Shown here: one piece after another, positions 1-8,348 of the stretch | How the letters are laid out: each line of letters begins with the position of its first letter | Numbering within the stretch: the first letter of the stretch is position 1 | NCBI GenBank assembly: GCA_030696085.1 | Contig: JAUYNL010000053.1 | Location: 1 to 64,000 of the forward strand | Origin: Luteolibacter sp. | GTDB lineage: Bacteria > Verrucomicrobiota > Verrucomicrobiia > Verrucomicrobiales > Akkermansiaceae | Length of the DNA stretch: 64,000 bases | Reading direction: 5' to 3' | Notes under the pieces: generated by a model | Seen by the model: the letters and a program-made list of their open reading frames with translations, nothing else | Told to the model about the DNA's origin: nothing | Databases searched by the model: none | Translations under genes and position numbers: made by a program

Positions 1-3
1 AAC

Positions 4-528
4 ATGAAATACCGGGCTGTGAAAAACCATCCGACGAAGTCCGAGAACATCCTCAAGGACCAGACCATCGCGTTGCAAGGCAAGCACAAGGGGATGAAAC
101 TGCGGCGTGTCGAGGCATGGGTGGAGGTGGACGGCAAGTGGCGGACGATGGTTTTCATCACCAACAACACGGAGTGGAGCCCGCGTTCCGTTTGCGATCT
201 CTATCAGAGGCGCTGGGACATCGAGGTGTTTTTCAAACAGGTCAAGCAGAGCCTCAAGCTCGGCAGTTTCCTCGGCCACAGCGCCAACGCGGTGAGATGG
301 CAGGTTTACACGGCGCTGCTGGTGTATGTGCTGCTTCGATACATGGCGCACCTGTCAACCTGGGGGCACGGCTTCACGCGCTTGTTTGCCGTCACGCGTT
401 CGGCGCTATGGGAAAGGATCGACCTGATGGCCTTGTTGAAATCCTATGGGACAGCATCCGGGCGATTCAAGGTGATCGGAGCGCTCAACACCGCCTGGCT
501 GCCGGGTTTTGCGCCCGCCAAGACGTGA
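4..528 (+). CDS. IS4-family transposase, C-terminal part
   Basis: This encodes the C-terminal catalytic half of a DDE transposase. The signature Y-(2)-R-(3)-E-(6)-K of the IS4 family is complete in YQRRWDIEVFFKQVK, where E is the third catalytic acid. The frame is open to the window edge, so the Met at base 4 is probably internal and the N-terminal domain with the first two Asp residues is outside. After the catalytic helix comes a hydrophobic stretch and a conserved tail (LKSYGTASG, ALNTAWLPGF) that is shared with the deleted copy at 35.6 kb. The gene stops at a TGA that the other copy has lost. Whether this copy is intact cannot be judged from this end alone. Confidence 0.8.
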   Translation: MKYRAVKNHPTKSENILKDQTIALQGKHKGMKLRRVEAWVEVDGKWRTMVFITNNTEWSPRSVCDLYQRRWDIEVFFKQVKQSLKLGSFLGHSANAVRWQVYTALLVYVLLRYMAHLSTWGHGFTRLFAVTRSALWERIDLMALLKSYGTASGRFKVIGALNTAWLPGFAPAKT

Positions 529-658
529 TCTCATGGGACAGCATCGCCACGCGAACACCGGGATATATCAACTGCCCTCAAAAAATCCGCAATCGCCATT
601 TCCCCAAAACGACCTCAAAGCCTCGCAAATTCAAGGCTCAGGACGCGCCGTGCCCAGT

Positions 659-674
659 CCGTGGGACGGCAGTG
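659..674. repeat. Right terminal inverted repeat of the IS4-family element
   Basis: The sequence CCGTGGGACGGCAGTG matches 14 of 16 positions of the right repeat of the second copy (CTGTGGGACGGCTGTG at 35975-35990). That repeat is an exact reverse complement of its own left end. Confidence 0.7.
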
Positions 675-771
675 TTTTGCTTTCATTTTGTGTGGTTCAG
701 GTTCGGGTCAATGCCCGCCCCCGGCCACCACAATCATAGCTTAGCTCCTGGCCCGATTTTCGGGGTCCGCC

Positions 772-1089
772 TCAGTGCGACGGCTGGATAACATAATGCA
801 CCTTGCGTCGCATTTGTTTTCCAAAGGCGGCGACATCAGCTTTGTTTTCTTCATACCAGACTTGCAAAGGCGTTGACGCTCCAGTTTTGAGGAGAACATC
901 GAGAGGAAGGTCTGGATAATCCTTGCCCAACTCCTTCTTCGCCGCCGTCTCGTAGTTGTCCGAGAGGTAGCGCAGGAAGAGGAAGGAAAGCATGTAGTCG
1001 CGGAAATCGTCCGCATCCATCGCACCGCGCAGTTGGTCGGCGATGCCCCAGAGGGTGGAGCCCAGTTTCTTTTGGTTGGTGTCGGTCAT
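772..1089 (-). pseudogene. hsdM fragment: N-terminal part of type I DNA methyltransferase
   Basis: The product of 105 residues matches the N-terminal helical domain of HsdM, the modification subunit of type I restriction systems (KKLGSTLWGIADQLRG, DYMLSFLFLRYLSDNYE, TPLQVWYEEN, MRRKVHYVI). Intact HsdM is about 500 residues or more. Here similarity stops just after KVHYVIQPSH, before the S-adenosylmethionine and NPPF motifs, so no methylation is possible. Its start overlaps the RhuM stop codon by ATGA, showing that the two genes were translationally coupled. The lost 3' part and the missing specificity gene hsdS would have lain toward the IS element at 1-674. An assembly break is an alternative explanation, but the sequence runs on into unrelated non-coding DNA. 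Confidence 0.85.
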
Positions 1090-2096
1090 TTCTTCGGGCG
1101 GCGTTTGATTTTGGCTTCGAGCGCTTTGAGGTCGGCCTCGTCCTCTTGATCGGCGGCCTGCGCTTCCTGGGTCTTCCGGCGCTGGTCGTAGTCGAGATAG
1201 AGGGCGCTGGTCTGGTTCTCCATCTGTTCATGGCTGATGGAGCCCGCATGGGCCAGCAGCGGGAAGCCGTTGGAGGTGATGATCTGGTCCACGTTCCCCT
1301 TCCAGAAAGCCATGCGCGTCTCCTGCTTGCACTTGGCCCGCAGTTCGGCGGTTTCCAGGAAGATGACCACCAACCGGTTCAGGGTGTCGGTTTCGTCCTC
1401 GGTCAGGTAATTCTTGGCCACGACGATGTCCGCCTTGCGCACCTTGTCGCCCTTCCATGCGAGCAGGCCGAAATGCGGATCGGCGGGATTCGCCCGTGCG
1501 GTGATGAGTTCGGCGGCGGTTTTCCGCGTCACGGCGAAGATCAAAAGGTTTTGCACGGTGGCGAAGAAGACCTGCGTGGCCTTGTCGGTCTTTTCGTAGT
1601 CGCTGCTCAGGGCAAAGAGGTCCCGCACTTTCTGGTAAAAGCGCTTTTCGGAGGCCCGGATGTCGCGGATGCGCTCCAGCATCTCGTCAAAATAATCCGG
1701 CCGACCATCCGGGTTCTTCAGCCGCTCGTCGTCCATCACGAAGCCCTTGAGCAGGTATTCCTTGAGGACGGTGGACGCCCAGCGGCGAAATTGCACGCCA
1801 CGGGGAGATCGCACGCGGTAGCCCACGGCCAGGATGGCGTCCAGGTTGTAGAGCGTCACGGGGCGCTGCACCTCCCGGGTGCCCTCGGTTTGAACTGTCA
1901 AGGATTCCTTGACAGTTGCCGCCGGGTCCAACTCCCCTTCCTCGAAGAGGTTTTTCAAGTGCAGGGAAATGTTCTGCTTGGTGGCGTCGAAGAGTTCCGC
2001 CATCTCAAGCTGGGTGAGCCAGATCGTCTGCTCGTCCGCCCGTAGCTGGATGCGGCTCTTGCCATCGTCGGTGGTGTAGAGGATGAGGTCGTTCAT
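1086..2096 (-). CDS. RhuM-family protein of the restriction locus
   Basis: This 336-residue protein belongs to the RhuM (virulence protein) family, which often lies inside type I restriction loci; its role there is not established. Visible features are an N-terminal helix-turn-helix-like part (IWLTQLEMAELFDATKQNIS), the family core (YNLDAILAVGYRVRSPRG, FRRWAST), a long helical middle (FYQKVRDLFALSSDYE) and a charged C-terminus. It sits between hsdR upstream and the hsdM fragment downstream, with a 4-nt ATGA overlap to hsdM. The frame is intact, so it may outlive the decay of the system. The ATG at 2096 directly follows a RAYT transposase remnant, so its original upstream region has probably been replaced. 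Confidence 0.8.
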   Translation of the reverse strand: MNDLILYTTDDGKSRIQLRADEQTIWLTQLEMAELFDATKQNISLHLKNLFEEGELDPAATVKESLTVQTEGTREVQRPVTLYNLDAILAVGYRVRSPRGVQFRRWASTVLKEYLLKGFVMDDERLKNPDGRPDYFDEMLERIRDIRASEKRFYQKVRDLFALSSDYEKTDKATQVFFATVQNLLIFAVTRKTAAELITARANPADPHFGLLAWKGDKVRKADIVVAKNYLTEDETDTLNRLVVIFLETAELRAKCKQETRMAFWKGNVDQIITSNGFPLLAHAGSISHEQMENQTSALYLDYDQRRKTQEAQAADQEDEADLKALEAKIKRRPKK

Positions 2097-2111
2097 GGGG
2101 AAAATGGGGAA

Positions 2112-2200
2112 TCAGTCCCAGACATGGCGTTCGTCATAGTCGATGCCGTATTTCTTGAGGAAGGCACGGTATTCGTCCTGAAACGTCCGCGTCCGGTGAA
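2112..2200 (-). pseudogene. REP-associated tyrosine transposase (RAYT) C-terminal remnant
   Basis: Read on the minus strand, about 28 codons end in TFQDEYRAFLKKYGIDYDE then RHVWD and a stop. This is the typical C-terminus of the RAYT (TnpA-REP) branch of Y1 HUH transposases. Upstream codons do not continue the family, so only the tail remains. It is too short to be listed correctly in the ORF track, which shows another frame here. It lies between hsdR and the RhuM gene and suggests that a RAYT gene once occupied or bordered this gap. Confidence 0.6.
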
Positions 2201-2394
2201 AGACGAACCCAGCGTTCCAGACCAAGCAAAGAGTAAATCTCCAGATTCAACGCGGTTTCGTTCTGGCACTGGAGCTTGGGAGTAATTGAACTCAGCGGAA
2301 CGGATCGTTCAGATTCTGGATGCGGATGATTGGAGTCCCGGTTGGTTTCCAGTCTTCCGGCTTGAAGGCACAACCGTTAAAGAGGCTATGTTTC

Positions 2395-2407
2395 GCCCCG
2401 TTGGGGC
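2395..2407. repeat. Small GC palindrome, REP-like
   Basis: GCCCC-GTT-GGGGC forms a 5-bp stem with a 3-nt loop, about 25 bp beyond the hsdR stop codon. Palindromes of this kind accompany RAYT genes, and a RAYT remnant lies 200 bp away. It could equally be a short transcription-termination hairpin for hsdR, although no T-run follows on the minus strand. Confidence 0.3.
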
Positions 2408-2430
2408 TGAAGATGTGGAGGCGGTCGTCA

Positions 2431-5400
2431 TCATTTCAGCCGTTTGAGATTGGTATCCGCCAGCAGGGTGCGCATCTGGGTGATGGCGATTTCGTTGAGC
2501 TTGAGCAGGCGTTCGGGAGCCGGGAGTCCTTGGCGGATGAGCACGGAGTTGAGGCTTTCGAGGTTGGTGAGGACGACGAGTTGCTCCAAGGGGGCGTGGT
2601 CGCGGAGGTTGCCGTCCACGAAGGTTTGCAGGGCGGCCGTGGCGAGGTGGTGCCGGGAGGCGATGGTGGCGAGTTCGGCTGCGTCCTTTTTCGCCTTGAA
2701 GCGGGTGTAGCCGTCGCGGATGGCTGTTTCGCTGAGGCCTTCGCCGGCTTTGAGTTTGCTGATGTATTCGGCGATGTCCTCGCGCTCGTCGATGAACTTG
2801 GCATCGGACTGAATGAGGCCGATGAGTTGCTCGCGGGTCATCTTCTGCTTGCCCGGCTTCTGTTGGGAGTAGCGGGAGATGAGGCCCATGATGTAATCGT
2901 AATCAATGACGGCGGAGGCGAAGAGCACGAACTCGAAATCGATCTGGTCCACGGCGGAAGACTCGCCGAGCTGGGGCTCGGCGTTCCCGGCTTTCTGCTG
3001 CGCGCGGAGGCGCTGGGCGGTTTCCAGATAGACCCCGCGGAAGGCTTGATGATCCTCCGGCGGCAGCACTTCGGCAATCGCCTGTTTGTTTTCCTCGGTG
3101 AGGTCGGTGTATTGATCGAGCTGGGTCTTGAGCCGCTGGACCTCCTTGAAGTGATTGATGAAGGCGGCGCGGGCCTCGTCGCCCTTGAGATTCGGCACGG
3201 CTTCCGGGGCGCAATCGAGGCCCTGGGATTTCATGAAACCGTCCAGATTCTTCACCGCTTCCTCCAGTTTCTGGATGACGACCGGGGCCTTATCCACCAG
3301 CCAGATTTCACGGGCTTGATCGCTGGATTTTTCACCGGAGAAGAGGGCGATGGCGGTATCCACGGCGTCCTGCTGCTGGCGGAAATCGAGGATGTTGCCG
3401 TAGGGCTTGGAGCCGTTGAGCACGCGGTTGGTGCGGGAAAAAGCCTGGATCAAGCCGTGGTGCTTGAGCTTCTTGTCCACGTAGAGCGTGTTCAGGAATT
3501 TGGAATCGAAGCCGGTGAGCAACATGTCCACCACGATGGTGATATCGATCTTGTGGTGCGGGACTTTCGGGTCGGCCTTGCGCAAGTCCTCGTTGGGCCA
3601 CTGGTGGTCCTTGATGCGCTTCTGCACGTCCTGATAGTAGAGATCGAACTCGCTGAGCTTGTGGTTGGTGCCGTAGCGGGCGTTGTAGTCGGCGACGATG
3701 GCCTTGAGAGCGTCCTTTTTCTTCTCCGGCTCGACTTCGTTGTCCGCCCTTTCCTGTTCGAGATCCTCGGCGAGTTGCTCGATGTCCTTTTTGCTCTCCG
3801 GATTTTCCGCGAGTTGAGCGGGTGGGGAAAAGACGCAGGCGATGTTCAGCGGGTGGAAATCGGGATCGGCGGCCTGTTTCTCCGCCTGAATGGATTGAAA
3901 GAGCCCGAAGTATTCGATGGCGTCATTGATGGAGGACGTGGCGAGCAGGGCATTGAAGCGGCGTCCGCCGGTGGCGGCGTCGTGCTTGGAAAGGATGGCC
4001 TCGATGACGGCCTTCTTGGCGATGGCCTCGCCGGGCTTGGGAACGGTTTTGCCCTTCTCCTCCTTCGGCTTGAAGTAGTCCACATGAAAGCGGAGCACGT
4101 TCCCGTCCTCGATGGCGTGGGTGATGGTGTAGGCGTGGAGTTCCTTCTGGAAGAGATCCATGGTGGTGACCAGCGAGGCCACCTCGCCCTCGATTTTCTG
4201 CGAGGTGGCGTTTTGCTCGAAGATGGGGGTGCCGGTGAAACCGAAGAGCTGGGCCTTGGGGAAGAACTCCTTGATGGCCTTGTGATTCTCCCCGAACTGC
4301 GAGCGGTGGCACTCGTCGAAGATGAAGACGATGCGTTTGTCCCGGAGTGCCTCAAGCTGCTCCTTGTAGGTCTGGTAGCCGTGCTTTTTCCGCTGCTTGT
4401 TGCGCTTGCTGTTCTCATCCAGCGCGAGGCCGAGTTTCTGTATGGTGGTGACGATCACCTTGTCCGCGTAGTCATCGGAGAGAATCCGCCGGACGAGCGC
4501 GCCGGTGTTGGTGTCTTCCTCCACGCATCCTTCCTGGAAGCGGTTGAACTCCTCGCGCGTCTGGCGGTCGAGGTCCTTGCGGTCCACGACGAAGAGGCAT
4601 TTGTGGATTTCCTCATTGTCCTTCAGCAAGGTGGAGGCCTTGAAGGAAGTGAGCGTCTTGCCGCTGCCGGTGGTACTCCAGATGTAGCCGTTGCCGGAAT
4701 CGTCGTGAATGCACTGCACGATGTTTTTCACCTGATACACCTGATACGGGCGCATCATCAGGAGCTTCTGCTCGCTGGCGATGAGCACCATGTAGCGGCT
4801 GATCGTCCGGCCGAGCGTGCATTTCACGAGGAAGGTCGCGGCGAAGTCGTCGAGGTGGGTGATTTTCTTGTTCTTCTCGTCGGCGAACTGGTAGATGGGC
4901 AGGAAACGCTCGTCGGCGTTGAAGGCGAAGTGGCGGGCCTTGTTGTTGGCGAAGTAGTAGGTGTTGGTGCGGTTGCTGACGATGAAGAGCTGGAGGAAGC
5001 AGAGGAGGGTTTTTGAGTAGCCGTTGCCGGGATCGTTCTTGTAATCGACGATCTGCTCCATCGCCCGCCGCGGGTTGACGGTGAGGGTTTTCAGCTCGAT
5101 CTGGACGCAGGGGATGCCGTTGATGAGGATGATGACATCGTAACGGTGGTGGCTGTTGTCCGTGTTGATGCGGAGTTGCCGGATGACTTCAAACGTGTTT
5201 TTGCACCAGTCCTTGATATTGACGAGGGTGTAGTTCAGCGGCGTGCCGTCATCGCGGGTGAATGCGTTGATCTGGCGGAGGAGCTTGGCGGCGGCGAAGA
5301 CATCGGGCGTGATGATTTCGTCGAGCAGGCGGGCGAACTCGCCGTCGGTGAGGCGGACGCGGTTGAGGGTCTCGAATTTTTCGCGGAAGTTCTGTTCGAG

Positions 5401-5544
5401 CTTGGCGCGGTCGGTGATGTCCGGGCGGTATTCGTATTTGAGGCGCTGGAGGGTGCCGATGAAGCCGTATTCGATGGTGTCCTCCCGGACGACAGAACTT
5501 GGGAGATCCGGCGCGTGGTGGTAGGAAACCTTTGGGGTGGTCAT
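2431..5544 (-). CDS. hsdR: Type I restriction enzyme, R subunit
   Basis: HsdR cleaves and translocates DNA as part of the HsdR2M2S complex. From the ATG at 5544 the protein has 1037 residues, the usual size. The N-terminal nuclease domain shows YDVIILINGIPCVQIELK with the Asp and the ExK catalytic pair. A helicase core follows: Walker A TTGSGKT (about residue 290), DECH box (about 408), FGFTGTPIF, LLTGFDSKFLNTLYVDK and motif VI-like QAFSRTNR. The C-terminal helical region that binds the methylase is present. The frame runs 45 codons further upstream without family similarity, so the internal ATG is chosen; no clear ribosome site precedes it. With hsdM cut and hsdS absent the subunit has no partner here, unless one is encoded elsewhere. 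Confidence 0.93.
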   Translation of the reverse strand: MTTPKVSYHHAPDLPSSVVREDTIEYGFIGTLQRLKYEYRPDITDRAKLEQNFREKFETLNRVRLTDGEFARLLDEIITPDVFAAAKLLRQINAFTRDDGTPLNYTLVNIKDWCKNTFEVIRQLRINTDNSHHRYDVIILINGIPCVQIELKTLTVNPRRAMEQIVDYKNDPGNGYSKTLLCFLQLFIVSNRTNTYYFANNKARHFAFNADERFLPIYQFADEKNKKITHLDDFAATFLVKCTLGRTISRYMVLIASEQKLLMMRPYQVYQVKNIVQCIHDDSGNGYIWSTTGSGKTLTSFKASTLLKDNEEIHKCLFVVDRKDLDRQTREEFNRFQEGCVEEDTNTGALVRRILSDDYADKVIVTTIQKLGLALDENSKRNKQRKKHGYQTYKEQLEALRDKRIVFIFDECHRSQFGENHKAIKEFFPKAQLFGFTGTPIFEQNATSQKIEGEVASLVTTMDLFQKELHAYTITHAIEDGNVLRFHVDYFKPKEEKGKTVPKPGEAIAKKAVIEAILSKHDAATGGRRFNALLATSSINDAIEYFGLFQSIQAEKQAADPDFHPLNIACVFSPPAQLAENPESKKDIEQLAEDLEQERADNEVEPEKKKDALKAIVADYNARYGTNHKLSEFDLYYQDVQKRIKDHQWPNEDLRKADPKVPHHKIDITIVVDMLLTGFDSKFLNTLYVDKKLKHHGLIQAFSRTNRVLNGSKPYGNILDFRQQQDAVDTAIALFSGEKSSDQAREIWLVDKAPVVIQKLEEAVKNLDGFMKSQGLDCAPEAVPNLKGDEARAAFINHFKEVQRLKTQLDQYTDLTEENKQAIAEVLPPEDHQAFRGVYLETAQRLRAQQKAGNAEPQLGESSAVDQIDFEFVLFASAVIDYDYIMGLISRYSQQKPGKQKMTREQLIGLIQSDAKFIDEREDIAEYISKLKAGEGLSETAIRDGYTRFKAKKDAAELATIASRHHLATAALQTFVDGNLRDHAPLEQLVVLTNLESLNSVLIRQGLPAPERLLKLNEIAITQMRTLLADTNLKRLK

Positions 5545-5798
5545 CTGACAGGAAATGAATGGCGGTAGCCGTTTGCGTTTCGCCGAAGACACGATGAGGC
5601 GAGGGCTTCGTCGAAGCTGGTGGATTCGTGCATGGCTTGATTTGGAGACTAGTTGGCAGTGATGGTGAGGAAAGCCCAAAGGACTTGAGGAAGTAGAATA
5701 CTGAGAGAGCGATAGCGAACCCCAAGACTCCCGGCAAGGCCGCTAACCGCTTGGGCGCAGCCAATGCCGAAAACGTGCTGTTTGTTCCGGTCCATGGT

Positions 5799-5985
5799 TC
5801 AGTCGATTGAGGCCAACCATTCGCCGACCACCACCATTTCCGGGCCTTCGTGGGGTGCGACGGGGATGGGATCGTAGTCCGGGTTCAGGGGGAGGAGTTC
5901 GATGCGGTCGTGCTGCCAGGCGTCTTCGGAGACGGTTTTGGCGGAGTGGTATTTTTTCACGGTGAAGCGGCCGCCGTTTTCCGGG
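5799..5985 (-). pseudogene. S24 (LexA/UmuD-like) peptidase C-terminal remnant
   Basis: The last 58 or so codons of this frame read GGRFTVKKYHSAK, IELLPLNPDYDPIPV and VVVGEW. They match the end of S24 peptidase domains as in LexA, where the Lys of the Ser-Lys dyad lies in a TVK motif and a PxNPxFxPI strand follows. The part with the catalytic Ser is missing, and upstream codons are unrelated. In intact relatives such a domain is often the tail of a larger defence-linked protein. It lies between hsdR and a RhuM fragment in the same decayed island. Confidence 0.5.
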
Positions 5986-6003
5986 ACGCCCACCCGGCTT
6001 CGT

Positions 6004-6017
6004 CCCGCATGGGCGGG
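6004..6017. repeat. Small palindrome at the break point of the S24 remnant
   Basis: CCCGC-ATGG-GCGGG forms a 5-bp stem with a 4-nt loop. It sits close to the point where similarity to S24 peptidases ends. Together with the palindrome at 2395 and the RAYT tail it suggests REP-type elements in this island, but the stem is short and may be chance in GC-rich DNA. Confidence 0.25.
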
Positions 6018-6067
6018 GCTACGCCGTGGCGAGTTCCGGATCGAGGATCTTGGAAAAACGTGACCCA

Positions 6068-6286
6068 TCATGGCTTTGCGTTTCTTTCGATTTTACCCAG
6101 CTTCTCGATGGCCTCGGCGAGATGTTTGTCCACTTCGCTGGGTTGCTGGTCGATCCGATGTCGGTATTGCTGATACTCGATTTCCGCCTTCTGCCGGGCT
6201 TGTTCGGTGGAGATCCTGCCGGCATGGGTGAGCACGTCGTAATCGCTCAGACGCTGGAAATCATCCAGTTTTGCGATCCAATCCAT
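6068..6286 (-). pseudogene. RhuM-family C-terminal fragment
   Basis: The 72-residue frame (WIAKLDDFQRLSDYDVLTHA, ISTEQARQKAEIEYQQYR) resembles the helical C-terminal tail of RhuM-family proteins. It parallels the tail of the intact RhuM protein at 1086-2096, where HAGSISHEQ is followed by YLDYDQR. The N-terminal HTH and core are absent, so this is most likely the remains of a second RhuM gene. Expression from the Met at 6286 as a small helical protein cannot be excluded. It points away from lgt and toward the restriction genes. Confidence 0.5.
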
Positions 6287-6402
6287 GATCTCTTATCCCT
6301 TTCCCGCACCCCGCCACCATAGCTTAATTTAGCTCTTCCGTGGCCGGAGAAGCGGGATTGACCGGGCTTGCGCGGGGTGAGGGGATGGTGTGAGCTTGCG
6401 CC

Positions 6403-7377
6403 GTGTTTGCGACCTACGTGCATGACTTGAATCCGGTGCTTTTGCGCATCACCGATGCGATCCAGCTCCGCTGGTATGGGCTGGCGTATCTGATGGGCTT
6501 CATCGGCGGTTTTTACCTGCTGCGCCATCTGGCGCGGCGCGGGCTGTGGGTGCTGAAGCCGGAACAAACCGGGGATTTCATCGCGGCGGCCGCCTTGTTC
6601 GGGGTATTTCTCGGCGGGCGCATCGGCTACATCCTCTTCTATCAATTACCAAAGGTCGGATGGGGGGAACTGGCCAATGATCCGCTGCTGGTGTTCCGTG
6701 TCTGGGAAGGCGGCATGGCCAGCCACGGCGGGATCCTGGGATTGGTGATTTTCACCTGGTTCTATGCGAAAAAACACAAGGTCACCTGGACCGGCCTAGG
6801 CGATGGTCTCTGCGTGGTCGCCCCGGTGGGTTTGTTTTTCGGGCGGATGGCCAATTTCATCAATGGAGAACTCTACGGACGGGTGGCCGAGGGCGTGAAA
6901 TGGGCGGTGAAATTCCCGCTCTCGCTGGTCGAACAACCCGTCGAGGTCCAGAGCGCCGCCTGGCAGGAATGCACGCGGGTGGAACCGAGGCTCTCCGAGA
7001 CCGATTCGCTCGATGTTCTGATCGCCACCGCCCGAGAAAACCCGCAGGTTTCTGAAACCCTGGCGAATTTTCTCCCGGCACGGCATCCCTCGCAGATCTA
7101 TGAGGGCTTGCTGGAAGGCGCCTTGTTGTTTGCGATTCTCTGGGTGGTGCGCACCCGCTTTCCGAAAGCACCCGATGGCTTGCTGACCGGCTTGTTTTTC
7201 GCGCTCTACGCGATTTTCCGGATCATCGGCGAGCAATTCCGCGAGCCGGACGCCGAGATGGTGGGCATGCTGACCAAGGGCCAGTTTTTCTCGCTCTTCA
7301 TGTTCCTCTTCGCCGCCGCATTTTTCGTTCACGCCTGGCGCGGCTGGAGGAAAAGCGCGGAAATCAAGGCAGTGTGA
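6403..7377 (+). CDS. lgt: Prolipoprotein diacylglyceryl transferase
   Basis: Lgt is an inner-membrane enzyme that moves diacylglycerol from phosphatidylglycerol to the lipobox Cys of prolipoproteins, the first step of lipoprotein maturation. The 324-residue protein has about seven membrane segments. The family signature GRMANFINGELYGR follows the SHGGILG motif, and a periplasmic insert of about 60 residues (VEQPVEVQ to ARHPSQIYE) precedes the last helices. Translation is taken from a GTG at 6403, the first start in frame before the conserved LRWYGLAYLMG. The many lipoproteins in this window (13.4, 13.6, 16.6 and 62 kb) are its expected substrates. The 3' end overlaps the convergent manA gene by 14 bp. 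Confidence 0.95.
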   Translation: MFATYVHDLNPVLLRITDAIQLRWYGLAYLMGFIGGFYLLRHLARRGLWVLKPEQTGDFIAAAALFGVFLGGRIGYILFYQLPKVGWGELANDPLLVFRVWEGGMASHGGILGLVIFTWFYAKKHKVTWTGLGDGLCVVAPVGLFFGRMANFINGELYGRVAEGVKWAVKFPLSLVEQPVEVQSAAWQECTRVEPRLSETDSLDVLIATARENPQVSETLANFLPARHPSQIYEGLLEGALLFAILWVVRTRFPKAPDGLLTGLFFALYAIFRIIGEQFREPDAEMVGMLTKGQFFSLFMFLFAAAFFVHAWRGWRKSAEIKAV

Positions 7378-8311
7378 CCTGCAGCACGGTGGTGTCCGTC
7401 GCGGCCCGCAGCGGCTTCGTATCCCGCGGCAGCAGCAGGAATTGTCCTTTCGAAAAACGCCGGCCGGCCTCGCTTTCGAGCGCGCCCTCTACGACGGATA
7501 GAATGGAAAACCGACCGGCATCGGGATTGGCGAGGTGTTCCCCCGCGCTTAGGAATTTGCGGTCGGTCTTGAAATAGGCGCAACTCGCCAGAGTGTCGCC
7601 CTGCGGCGTGTCCATCGCGGGTTCGAAGTCCTCGAAGTCGATGCTCGCGAGGGATTGCGCAACGTGAAGTTCGCGCGGCTTGCCATCGAGGCCCATGCGG
7701 TTCCAGTCGAAGACCCGGTAGGTGGTGTCCGAGTTCTGCTGGATCTCGTGGATCAGAAAACCCGCGCCAATGGCGTGCAGGCGACCGGAGGCGATGAAGA
7801 TCGAGTCGCCCGGTTGCGGCTGGATGGCGTGCACGCGATCCGCCACGCTGCCATCCGCGATGGCTTTCTCGAAATCCGCGCGAGTGACGCCGTTTTTCAG
7901 GCCGACATAAAGTTTCGCGCCCGGATTGCAGTCGGCGATAAACCACATCTCGGTTTTCGGTTCGCCGCCGAGTTCGGCCGCGCGATCTACCGGCGGATGG
8001 ACCTGGATCGAGAGGTCATCGCGGGCATCGAGCACCTTGATGAGGATGGGGAAACGTGGATGGCCCTGGTATCCAGAACCGAAAATCTCCTCGCGGCGGG
8101 ATGTCCAGAGTTCGTGCAACGGAGTCCCGGCCAGCGGCCCTTGATCGACGACCGACTGCTCTTCCTCGCGGTCCACAATTTCCCATGCCTCGCCGAATGG
8201 CTGCTCCGGATCGGGCAGGCTGCGGCCGTAGATGCGTTCCAGTTCGCGCCCGCCCCAGACGCGCTGCATGTAGAGGGGCGTGAAGGTGACCGGTTCCACG
8301 GGCAGTCTCAT
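7364..8311 (-). CDS. manA: Mannose-6-phosphate isomerase, class I
   Basis: This cupin enzyme interconverts mannose-6-phosphate and fructose-6-phosphate. The zinc ligands are visible as Q and H in SIQVHPP, E in KTEMWF and H in GRLHAIG. FDWNRMG with the downstream cupin strands completes the short, Firmicutes-like form of about 315 residues. Met at 8311 is preferred because it starts next to the family's opening (PVTFTPLYMQRVWGG). The ORF reaches 8344, only 4 bp after the lexA stop, so that start is possible if the genes are coupled. It follows lexA on the same strand, and its stop codon lies within the 3' end of lgt. The product would feed mannose units to the glycan genes at 19-25 kb. Confidence 0.92.
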   Translation of the reverse strand: MRLPVEPVTFTPLYMQRVWGGRELERIYGRSLPDPEQPFGEAWEIVDREEEQSVVDQGPLAGTPLHELWTSRREEIFGSGYQGHPRFPILIKVLDARDDLSIQVHPPVDRAAELGGEPKTEMWFIADCNPGAKLYVGLKNGVTRADFEKAIADGSVADRVHAIQPQPGDSIFIASGRLHAIGAGFLIHEIQQNSDTTYRVFDWNRMGLDGKPRELHVAQSLASIDFEDFEPAMDTPQGDTLASCAYFKTDRKFLSAGEHLANPDAGRFSILSVVEGALESEAGRRFSKGQFLLLPRDTKPLRAATDTTVLQVTLP

Positions 8312-8348
8312 AGGGATAGCGCCGTGGAATTGCAATCGTTGCATGGCC

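Larger units (their letters stand above)
1..674 (+). mobile_element. IS4-family insertion sequence, right part (left end outside window)
   Basis: This is the 3' part of an insertion sequence: a transposase C-terminal region followed by about 130 bp of non-coding end and a terminal inverted repeat. The right end is fixed by alignment with the second copy at 35302-35990, which has both ends. The two copies share sequence from the middle of the transposase to the terminal repeat but differ at many positions, so they are old relatives and not a recent duplication. The element ends about 100 bp from the point where hsdM is cut off, so it may have caused that truncation. The left end lies beyond the window. 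Confidence 0.8.

Noticed and set aside
1146-2045. 299-codon plus-strand frame.
   Set aside because: It is the shadow of the intact RhuM gene on the other strand.
2320-5016. 898-codon open frame on the plus strand.
   Set aside because: It lies antisense to hsdR, is rich in Val, Gly and Leu as expected from a GC-rich shadow frame, and has no recognisable domain.
730-6346. Similar sequences CATAGCTTA-GCTC at 730-760 and 6314-6346 flanking the restriction island, as possible attachment sites or direct repeats.
   Set aside because: The match is short and needs a gap, and TAGCTT recurs before other genes as a promoter-like hexamer. No integrase or tRNA gene is present.
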